Shown here in pieces: positions 18,885 to 25,372 of a DNA stretch of 64,000 bases. Made by a program: the position numbers and the translations under genes. Numbering within the stretch: position 1 is the stretch's first letter; each line of letters opens with the position of its first letter. This DNA is from an uncultured Bacteroidia bacterium. GTDB lineage: Bacteria; Bacteroidota; Bacteroidia; Bacteroidales; ML635J-15. Under the pieces are notes generated by a model. That model made no database searches, had not been told where the DNA came from, and worked only from the letters and a program-made list of their open reading frames with translations. The stretch is taken from positions 1 through 64,000 of the forward strand of contig CACYQN010000005.1 in the NCBI GenBank assembly GCA_902776565.1, in the 5' to 3' direction.

Positions 18885-19487
18885 ATGGCAGACAAATACC
18901 TTGGTATATATCGTTCAGAAACACGGCGTGTCGATTGGCACAAATACAATGGCGGTGAATATTTCGTTACGATATGCACCAAGGATAGATTGCACTATTT
19001 CGGAGAAATTGCCAATGGTGAAATGCAACTATCCGCAATCGGACAATACACCCACGAACAATTTATGAATGTGGCGACACATTACCCTTATGCCCAAATC
19101 CCCTTGTGGATTGTGATGCCAGACCATATTCATGCAATTGTAATCATTGATGGAAATGCAATTAAATATGATTCAGAATCTCCTGCTGCAGATTGTACCG
19201 ATGCGATTAATCGCATCGCCACAAATCCAGCAGCAGCCACAGCAGGAGGCATCACTGGCATACACAATCCAATGATTTCTAAATGCCTAGGAACAATTAT
19301 CCGAGGTACAAAGGCACGAATTAGCCATTGGGCACACCAAAACAATCTTTCATTTGGCTGGCAATCAAATTATCATGAACATATCATCCGCGACCAGTAT
19401 GAAATGAACCGCATCGCAGACTACATATACGAAAACCCACAAAAATGGATTGAAAAATCCCTAAACGACAAAACCACACAACCATGA
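18885..19487 (+). CDS. REP-associated tyrosine transposase (RAYT, IS200-like Y1)
   Basis: A 200-residue HUH transposase. 'FVTICTKDRLHYFG' is the usual N-terminal strand, His81 and His83 in 'WIVMPDHIHAIVII' form the HUH metal site, and 'SNYHEHIIRDQYEMNRIADY' with 'IYENPQKW' carries the candidate catalytic Tyr helix. RAYTs are domesticated single-copy enzymes that bind and mobilise REP hairpins. REP palindromes are present at 37.4-38.1 kb. Residues 96-117 form a low-complexity insertion encoded partly by a REP-like palindrome. The stop overlaps the start of hsdS by 4 bp, an odd pairing in a place where hsdM might be expected. Confidence 0.9.
   Translation: MADKYLGIYRSETRRVDWHKYNGGEYFVTICTKDRLHYFGEIANGEMQLSAIGQYTHEQFMNVATHYPYAQIPLWIVMPDHIHAIVIIDGNAIKYDSESPAADCTDAINRIATNPAAATAGGITGIHNPMISKCLGTIIRGTKARISHWAHQNNLSFGWQSNYHEHIIRDQYEMNRIADYIYENPQKWIEKSLNDKTTQP
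19199..19218. repeat. REP-like 20-bp perfect palindrome inside RAYT gene
   Basis: CGATGCGATTAATCGCATCG is fully palindromic and lies in the coding region of the transposase, translated as part of 'TDAINRIAT'. Partial outer arms (CCTGCTGCAG and CAGCAGCCACAGCAGG) flank it. Its GCGATTAATCGC core is reminiscent of REP sequences known from other phyla. Confidence 0.7.
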
Positions 19488-20557
19488 ACACACCCTACCA
19501 CCGCCTAGGCGACTACATACGCGAAGTGAACATCCGGAACCGCGACTTGAAGGTGACGAATTTGCTGGGTATGAGCATATCCAAGAAATTCATTCCATCA
19601 ATTGCCAATACCATCGGCACCGATATGGCTACTTATATCAAGCGGAATCAATTTGCCTATGTGCCTGTAACATCGCGAAATGGGGAGAAAATAACAATTG
19701 CCTTGCTAAATGACGATGACGAAGCAATTATCTCCCGAGCCTACACCGTTTTTGAAATCACCGACAAAGAAAAGTTATTGCCCGAATACCTGATGATGTG
19801 GTTCCGCCGTCCAGAATTTGACCGTTATGCCCGCTTCCATTCACACGGCAGTGCCCGAGAGGTATTTGATTGGGACGAACTTTGCAATGTAATGCTTCCC
19901 GTCCCCACCCTTTCCCGCCAGCGCGAGCTAGTTGCCGAATACGAAGCCCTCACCCGCCGCATCCGCCTCAACGAGCAGATGATTGCCAAACTGGAGGAAA
20001 CCGCACAGGCATTGTATAGGAAAATGTTTGTGGAGGGAGTTGATAAGGAAAGGTTGCCGGAAGGATGGAGAATGGGGAAATTGGGAGAAGTATGCGAAAT
20101 AAAATACGGCAAAGCACACGAAGGAATTCCTAACGGATTAATACCTATTTATGGTTCTGGTGGCATTATGAGATATGGAAATAAATCTCTATGCACAAAA
20201 GAATCTGTTCTAATACCAAGGAAAGGTTCTTTAAACAACATTATGTATATTAATGAACCTTTTTGGACAGTGGACACAATGTTCTATACAGAAATGAAAC
20301 AACTGCATGTCGCTAAATTTGTTTATTTCAATCTAAAAAAATATGATTTCTTGTCAATGGATGCAGGTTCTGCTGTTCCGAGTATGACAACTGCCATATT
20401 AAACCAAATTGAATTGGTAATTCCTCCATTAGACATTTTAGAGGATTTTGACAAAAAAATGTCCATTATTTTTAACAATACCAAAATAAAGAATAAAGAA
20501 ACGAATAAATTAAAAGAATTGTTATCTTTGTTGCTGGGAAAGATAGGAAAAGAATAA
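19484..20557 (+). CDS. hsdS: Type I restriction-modification specificity subunit HsdS (orphan)
   Basis: A 357-residue DNA-recognition subunit. TRD1 covers about 1-150, the central conserved helix 150-185 ('ELVAEYEALTRRIRLNEQMI', 'LEETAQALYRKMFVEG'), TRD2 about 192-320 (opening 'GWRMGKLGEVCEIKYGKAHE'), and the distal helix 325-357 ends 'LKELLSLLLGKIGKE'. It appears complete. No hsdM or hsdR is in the window; its partners must be elsewhere or lost. By eye the DNA becomes clearly more AT-rich from about 20090, at the TRD2 start, and stays so through the cargo genes, which suggests acquisition of TRD2 with what follows. Two extra hsdS tails lie at 21357 and 22506. Confidence 0.93.
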   Translation: MNTPYHRLGDYIREVNIRNRDLKVTNLLGMSISKKFIPSIANTIGTDMATYIKRNQFAYVPVTSRNGEKITIALLNDDDEAIISRAYTVFEITDKEKLLPEYLMMWFRRPEFDRYARFHSHGSAREVFDWDELCNVMLPVPTLSRQRELVAEYEALTRRIRLNEQMIAKLEETAQALYRKMFVEGVDKERLPEGWRMGKLGEVCEIKYGKAHEGIPNGLIPIYGSGGIMRYGNKSLCTKESVLIPRKGSLNNIMYINEPFWTVDTMFYTEMKQLHVAKFVYFNLKKYDFLSMDAGSAVPSMTTAILNQIELVIPPLDILEDFDKKMSIIFNNTKIKNKETNKLKELLSLLLGKIGKE

Positions 20558-20569
20558 AATATAAATGAT

Positions 20570-21352
20570 ATGAATAAAGATATTGTAGAATTAGTAAAGG
20601 CAACCCCTAACATATTAGGTCAAATATATAATGATTTGGCTCAACCTAGTATAACAGCTGTTGGAAAAGCCTTAGGAACGGTTTTCGAGTTCAGCACTTC
20701 CTTTTTATTACCGATTAAATTACTTAATGAAAAATTTAAGTTAAATTTCAAAAAAAGAATCGATGAATATAAAGAAAAACTGGAACAAATTCCAGAAGAA
20801 AAACAATGTGAGGTTCACCCACAAATTGGAACACCAATAATAGAAAAATTATCATATACCACCAACGATGAAATTGCAGACTTGTTTACTACTTTACTGG
20901 CAAATGCTTCAAATATTGATATGGTAAACACAGCACATCCATCTTTTGTCAATATGATAGAAAGAATGTCTCCAGACGAAGCAAGAATATTATATTTTAT
21001 AAAAGGGAAAGAAGATATAGAATATTGTGTATTCAACGGCGATTCTCTTGATGGAGAGGGATATATTACCCTATATGACCATCTTACAATAATTCCATTT
21101 GAAGTCAAATTAGACTTTCCACAAAATATTAATGCCTATCTAGCAAATTTTGTAAGTATGGGCATTTTGAATGACATGAACGATCTACGAATTTTAGACA
21201 GATCCAGATATATACAAATACAAGAACTAAACAAATTAGAAGAATTAAAAGAAAAATTAGTTCCAGCTAAATATAAATCAATAACAGTAAAAGAAAGTTT
21301 TTTCAGAGTAACCGATTTTGGAAATCTATTTATTAAGGCTTGCATAAAATGA
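20570..21352 (+). CDS. DUF4393 (Abi-alpha) family protein
   Basis: A 260-residue soluble protein of the DUF4393 family, which Pfam also lists as Abi_alpha (abortive infection alpha). Family features visible here: the N-terminal 'QIYNDLAQPSITAVGKALGT' helix with 'FSTSFLLPIKLLNEK', then 'RIDEYKEKLEQIPEEKQCEV', the central 'DEIADLFTTLLANASNID', and 'AHPSFVNMIERMSPDEARIL'. The role is presumed antiphage; the mechanism is unknown. It starts 12 bp after hsdS and is followed immediately by an out-of-context hsdS tail. Codon use is AT-rich, unlike the flanking housekeeping genes. Confidence 0.85.
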   Translation: MNKDIVELVKATPNILGQIYNDLAQPSITAVGKALGTVFEFSTSFLLPIKLLNEKFKLNFKKRIDEYKEKLEQIPEEKQCEVHPQIGTPIIEKLSYTTNDEIADLFTTLLANASNIDMVNTAHPSFVNMIERMSPDEARILYFIKGKEDIEYCVFNGDSLDGEGYITLYDHLTIIPFEVKLDFPQNINAYLANFVSMGILNDMNDLRILDRSRYIQIQELNKLEELKEKLVPAKYKSITVKESFFRVTDFGNLFIKACIK

Positions 21353-21356
21353 ATAA

Positions 21357-21401
21357 TTAACAGAATTACAGTCTTTGCTAATGGCGAAGATGGGGCATTG
21401 A
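21357..21401 (+). pseudogene. hsdS 3'-end remnant, copy B
   Basis: Reads LTELQSLLMAKMGH-stop in one frame, which is the usual C terminus of Bacteroidota HsdS proteins. An in-frame TAA precedes it and no start codon exists, so it is a fragment. The 38 bp from 21358 match copy C (22507) at 34 positions. It begins within a few bases of the DUF4393 stop. Confidence 0.8.
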
Positions 21402-21412
21402 TATAAAACAAT

Positions 21413-22489
21413 ATGGCTAAATTGAATTCAACCAGTAAACAGAAAGAGGCAAACGAGTTGTTGTCAGATAAAATTGCCGACAAACCATTGAATGTTAGGG
21501 ACAGATTGAACTCTATAGTAAACGATATTGAAAAATCATTAAAATATAAAGATGCAAAAATAACAAAGTTAACAAGCGAAATTGACAAGAAATATCCACC
21601 TCAATCTGTAAATCGGGGTCTGTATGATGCTTTTTCTGCTATGAGTATGGACACAGCGTACTCTCTTTATTTGCTGAATAACAATTCTGCACTCATCATT
21701 GAATTGCAGGGTGCATTGGAAAGATTTTGTTTGAATGCTTTAAACGATATATTACCGATAAATGATGTGGCAAAATCCATCATTACAGACGCTTTTGATA
21801 AAAAGACATTGAAAGATATCGCGAAATACTTCCAGAACTGGGCTTTATGGAATGAAGATGATGTAAAGTTCGCTATAGAATTGACAAATCTAAGAAACGG
21901 TATCGCACATAAAAATGCAGAATTGGTAAGTCGTTCAAAACTTGTAAAATCAAATGGACAATATAGACATCCCGAATCAATTCACTCCTTAATGTCAAAG
22001 GTTGATTGTTCAGAATACATCGTCAGAACGATGGAATTAATCATTAAAGCAAGCGGTTTGGCGACTCCTTCCTTTATAAAACAACCAAGATTACATGCAC
22101 GCTATCAAATATACACTTCATTAATTGGTGAAATATATAATCTATTTTTAACAAATCCATATGCACAAAACGGAAATCCTTTGTTTGAAACTTATTTAAA
22201 TGATCGATTGTCAAAAGCATATGTTGTCGGTAGCGATGAATTAGTTGAGCAGCTGCAGGAATATCGAAAAAAAGTATTGCTTTTTCATAAAGCCCTTGAA
22301 ACAAGAAATGACGATGAAAGTATTAAGTTGCATTCTGAATTTGGTGGATTGTTACATAGTATATTAGTTATAATGAGAAAGGATTTGAATGTCGATTTGC
22401 CCAACAGAGAAATACTCGAAGAACCAAATTTAATAGATGTCAAACAATATATAAAAAAGAGCAATGGAAGTTTTATCCAAAACAAGTAG
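21413..22489 (+). CDS. HEPN-like protein with RNGIAH motif
   Basis: A 358-residue soluble, helical protein that I do not recognise as a named family. Residues about 80-235 look like a HEPN domain: helices with 'IIELQGALERFCLNAL', then Arg161 to His166 in 'LTNLRNGIAHKNAEL', which fits the Rx4-6H signature of HEPN ribonucleases. The second half (240-358) is helical with no motif I can name. HEPN proteins are common RNase effectors in abortive-infection and toxin-antitoxin systems. It sits between hsdS tails B and C, and no antitoxin-like partner is adjacent. A non-catalytic HEPN role is also possible. Confidence 0.65.
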   Translation: MAKLNSTSKQKEANELLSDKIADKPLNVRDRLNSIVNDIEKSLKYKDAKITKLTSEIDKKYPPQSVNRGLYDAFSAMSMDTAYSLYLLNNNSALIIELQGALERFCLNALNDILPINDVAKSIITDAFDKKTLKDIAKYFQNWALWNEDDVKFAIELTNLRNGIAHKNAELVSRSKLVKSNGQYRHPESIHSLMSKVDCSEYIVRTMELIIKASGLATPSFIKQPRLHARYQIYTSLIGEIYNLFLTNPYAQNGNPLFETYLNDRLSKAYVVGSDELVEQLQEYRKKVLLFHKALETRNDDESIKLHSEFGGLLHSILVIMRKDLNVDLPNREILEEPNLIDVKQYIKKSNGSFIQNK

Positions 22490-22505
22490 AAAAAAAAACA
22501 ATAAT

Positions 22506-22562
22506 CTAACAGAGTTACGGTCTTTGCTATTGGCGAGGATGGGGAAAAAACTGACATATTGA
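22506..22562 (+). pseudogene. hsdS 3'-end remnant, copy C
   Basis: Reads LTELRSLLLARMGKKLTY-stop, again the typical C terminus of HsdS, with no start codon. It is less AT-rich than the cargo between the tails and runs straight into an intrinsic terminator, so it may be the original 3' end of the hsdS gene. Confidence 0.82.
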
Positions 22563-22583
22563 CACCTTTTGTCAGTTTTTTTT
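22545..22583 (+). terminator. Intrinsic terminator after hsdS tail C
   Basis: AAAAAACTGACA (22545-22556) pairs with TGTCAGTTTTTT (22570-22581), followed by more T. It overlaps the last codons of tail C and would end the hsdS/cargo transcript before the CBASS operon. Confidence 0.85.
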
Positions 22584-22683
22584 ACAACCAACACTACACG
22601 CAAAATGCCAATGTGAAAATATGGCAGTTGTATATTCAATTTTAACCAATATACATACAATCTGAATATAAAACTGAGATTGG

Positions 22684-22709
22684 CGTAGTTTTTGTTTTAA
22701 ATTACTACG
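22684..22709. promoter_or_regulatory. Inverted repeat upstream of the CBASS operon
   Basis: CGTAGT (22684-22689) and ACTACG (22704-22709), 14 bp apart, lie 35 bp ahead of the CD-NTase ATG in the only intergenic space of the operon. It could be an operator; no regulator gene is adjacent. Confidence 0.3.
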
Positions 22710-22743
22710 AAAATTTATTATTATCAAAAAAATACAACAGCCT

Positions 22744-23691
22744 ATGGCAAATTTAGATTATCTATTTCAAAAATTCAATAAGGAGTTGACCATCACGGAT
22801 ACAAAAAAATCAAAAATGATGGCATCAAGAGAGAATCTACGAAAAAAAATAAAAAAACATTTTGAGGATAACCACGAAGACTATTCTCCAAAATTCTTCA
22901 TTCAAGGTTCATACAAACTAAAGACAATAATTCGCACCGAAGATGATTCATGCGATTTAGATGACGGTGTATATTTTAAAAGCAATCCAAACAATGTCAC
23001 AGGTACAACTTTACAAAAATGGGTAAAAGAAGCTGTTGATGGCACTACAGACGCGACACCGACACATAAAAAGAAATGCATAAGAGTTGATTATATGGCT
23101 GGTTATAATATTGACTTACCAATTATGGTTTTTGATGAAGACAAAGATGCCCATCCATATTTAGCTGTAAAGAATGCAGATTTTCAATTGGACGACCCAA
23201 AAGAATTTGTTGATTATTTTAACAAAAAAAAGACTGATCAGATGGTCAGAATCATTAAATATCTTAAAGCTTGGTGTGACCACAAACGAGAAGATATGCC
23301 AAGTGGACTTTCAATGACAGTTTTGGCATTAAATCACTATATAGAAAATCAACGAGATGATATAGCATTACAATATATTCTGATTGAGATTGAAAACGAA
23401 CTAAAACGAGACTTCAAATGTATTATGCCAACAACCCCAAAAGACGATTTGTTTGCAGATTACTCGGAAACTAAAAAAAATAATTTCATGAATAATCTCC
23501 GATCCTTTATTGAAGATGCGAAAAAAACCATAGCGGAACCAAACCATCTTAAATCTAGCAATATATGGCAAAAGCATCTTGGTGACAGATTTCCAGAAGG
23601 AGAAGATAAAAATGACAAAGAATCAAGTAATTTTTCAACTATAGCAAGTAAATCAAGACCTTATTATGCCAGAAAACAACCTGGAATTTAA
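22744..23691 (+). CDS. CBASS CD-NTase (cGAS/DncV-like nucleotidyltransferase)
   Basis: A 315-residue enzyme expected to make a cyclic di- or oligonucleotide on phage infection. The nucleotidyltransferase signature is clear: 'FIQGSYKLKTIIR' (Gly55-Ser56), then 'CDLDDGVYF' (Asp71/Asp73) and the third acid Asp124 in 'YNIDLPIMVF'. Residues about 150-290 are the helical C-terminal domain ('MVRIIKYLKAWCDHKREDMPSG'). The tail 'SRPYYARKQPGI' is flexible and nearly ends in glycine, as expected for a protein conjugated by a Cap2-type E2. By eye it is closer to DncV-like proteins than to CdnE, but the clade needs a tree. The E2-like gene overlaps it by 26 bp. Confidence 0.92.
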   Translation: MANLDYLFQKFNKELTITDTKKSKMMASRENLRKKIKKHFEDNHEDYSPKFFIQGSYKLKTIIRTEDDSCDLDDGVYFKSNPNNVTGTTLQKWVKEAVDGTTDATPTHKKKCIRVDYMAGYNIDLPIMVFDEDKDAHPYLAVKNADFQLDDPKEFVDYFNKKKTDQMVRIIKYLKAWCDHKREDMPSGLSMTVLALNHYIENQRDDIALQYILIEIENELKRDFKCIMPTTPKDDLFADYSETKKNNFMNNLRSFIEDAKKTIAEPNHLKSSNIWQKHLGDRFPEGEDKNDKESSNFSTIASKSRPYYARKQPGI

Positions 23692-24307
23692 TGCTCAAAT
23701 TAATTCATTCAAGAAGGAATATCCATGCTTTCAAGAGAGAAATAACAAAAATTATTCATTTCTGAAAGGCATTTTGGATATTCCGAATGACGATGAAGAA
23801 ATCGCTGGAAGTTTTTCTATAGAAATTCACCCAACGAAAAATTTTCCATTTGCTTTTCCAATATTATATGAAGTTGGAAATGACATTCCATGCGAAGCAG
23901 ACTGGCATAAGTATTCTGACAATTCTTGTTGTTTAACCATTCCTGCAGAAGAAATACTTATTTGCAAAAGAGGTATTACTATTGTTGAATTTGTATCAAA
24001 TATTGCCATTCCATACTTTGCCAATCAATTACACAAAAAACATACGGGTCACTATATGCACGAATATTCACATGGAAGCAAAGGTATTCAAGAATTTTAC
24101 ACAGAACTATTTCAATCAAAAGATTATAATTTATGGGAACAATGCATAAAGGTTGCTTTAGGCAAAATCAAATACGGAAGAAATGAAAAATGCTATTGTA
24201 ATAGTGGCAAAAAGTATAAGAAATGCCATTTTCTGATTGAAGACGATGTGAGGAAAATAGGCAAAGAACAAATAATGATTGATTTTAAAATAATGAAATT
24301 GATATGA
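23666..24307 (+). CDS. E2-like CBASS accessory protein with SEC-C zinc tail
   Basis: A 213-residue protein. Residues about 5-150 look like a prokaryotic E2 (Cap2-type without E1): 'FSIEIHPTKNFPFAFPILYE' and then 'DWHKYSDNSCCLTIPAEE', in which His81, Asp85 and Cys89-Leu90 fit the H...D...CL active-site pattern. The C terminus has a SEC-C zinc motif, 'GRNEKCYCNSGKKYKKCH' (Cys176, Cys178, Cys187, His188). In type II-short CBASS an E2 modifies the C terminus of the CD-NTase and raises its activity. It overlaps the CD-NTase gene by 26 bp and the effector gene by 4 bp, indicating tight coupling. No Cap3 protease or E1 is present. Confidence 0.8.
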   Translation: MPENNLEFNAQINSFKKEYPCFQERNNKNYSFLKGILDIPNDDEEIAGSFSIEIHPTKNFPFAFPILYEVGNDIPCEADWHKYSDNSCCLTIPAEEILICKRGITIVEFVSNIAIPYFANQLHKKHTGHYMHEYSHGSKGIQEFYTELFQSKDYNLWEQCIKVALGKIKYGRNEKCYCNSGKKYKKCHFLIEDDVRKIGKEQIMIDFKIMKLI

Positions 24308-25260
24308 AAGCACGTATATTTATAGGTTCATCGTTAGAAGGATTGGAAATTGCACAGGAAGTCAAGGACTTCTTTTCTGATGATTTTGAATGCTCATTGT
24401 GGACTGATGACATTTTCAAGTATAATGAGAATTATTTGGAAACGCTCCTTAAAGAAGCGAACCTGTTTGATTATGGAATACTAGTATTTACAAAAGACGA
24501 CTTCACAAAATCAAGAGAAAAACAATTTGGTTCCCCACGCGACAATGTCGTATTTGAATTTGGTTTATTTCTGGGTAGATTGGGAAGAGACAACGCTTTC
24601 ATTTTACAAGAAGAAAATGTAAAATTGCCATCTGATTTATTTGGCATTACTCATGCCACTTTTAAATACAAAAAAACAAAAAGATTATGTATTCACAAAA
24701 AAATTTCACTTGATAAGGATTCTCTGAACAGTAGTTTGATCAAAATGAAGAGGGAGATTGACGAAAAGGTCAGTCTGGGTGTTTTAGGAATGTTACCTTC
24801 TACCGTTTTGGCAATTGGATATTTTGAAAACTTTGTGAAACCAGTCTGTGAATCATTATCTATGAACAATGAAATTCTTGAAAAACATAAGTGCTCCTCC
24901 TATTGTTTCAGAATAATTTTGCCAAAAGATTTAGATTCTGACATAAAAAAGAAAGCAAATTTATTTTACAAAGAAAAAAATTACGGTCCAATAGCTATTG
25001 ATTCCTTTTCAAGATCGTTTCCGTTGTATGTTGCAATTGACAAAGTAGCAAACATAGCAATTCTTAGTGACATGCCAACAACATTGAACGGTTTAGACAA
25101 AGCCATTGAAATGTATTTAAGGAAAGGCCATATAGGAAAGTCAAACGAACAAAAATTGTTAGAAGATAGGGAACTCCGCAATTTCGAAAATGTTCTCCGC
25201 GCCCTAATAAACGAAGATCCATACTGCCGTCAGTATGTTGACATTGAAATTGAGAAATAG
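24304..25260 (+). CDS. cap12: TIR-STING CBASS effector (NADase)
   Basis: A 318-residue effector. Residues 1-130 are a CAP12-type TIR-like domain: 'ARIFIGSSLEGLEIAQEV', 'CSLWTDDIF', 'DYGILVFTKDD', and 'SPRDNVVFEFGLFLGRLGR', with Glu85 as the likely NADase catalytic residue. Residues about 155-318 match prokaryotic STING: 'LPSTVLAIGYFENFVKPVCE', 'FRIILPKDL', 'FPLYVAIDK', 'AILSDMPTTLNGLDKAI' and a final helical cap. Ligand binding by STING should polymerise the TIR domains and trigger NAD+ depletion and abortive infection. Characterised bacterial STINGs respond to c-di-GMP. It is the last gene of the operon. Confidence 0.9.
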   Translation: MKARIFIGSSLEGLEIAQEVKDFFSDDFECSLWTDDIFKYNENYLETLLKEANLFDYGILVFTKDDFTKSREKQFGSPRDNVVFEFGLFLGRLGRDNAFILQEENVKLPSDLFGITHATFKYKKTKRLCIHKKISLDKDSLNSSLIKMKREIDEKVSLGVLGMLPSTVLAIGYFENFVKPVCESLSMNNEILEKHKCSSYCFRIILPKDLDSDIKKKANLFYKEKNYGPIAIDSFSRSFPLYVAIDKVANIAILSDMPTTLNGLDKAIEMYLRKGHIGKSNEQKLLEDRELRNFENVLRALINEDPYCRQYVDIEIEK

Positions 25261-25349
25261 TCATTACATTGGGCGTCTATTCTCGTTTCTTACACAACAT
25301 CATACATTATTAAAGATAAAATCAAATGATATATATGATATTGATATAT

Positions 25350-25357
25350 TATATTTG
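25350..25357 (+). promoter_or_regulatory. Probable fic promoter -7 element
   Basis: TATATTTG matches TAnnTTTG and lies 15 bp upstream of the chosen fic start, in a very AT-rich gap after the CBASS operon. The position implies a nearly leaderless message. Confidence 0.4.
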
Positions 25358-25372
25358 CAAAAAATAATTGCA

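Noticed and set aside
25235..25372. Upstream 46-codon extension of the Fic frame
   Set aside because: It overlaps the TIR-STING end, has AT-rich codon use unlike the Fic gene and no resemblance to Fic N termini; the start at 25373 follows a promoter-like TATATTTG.
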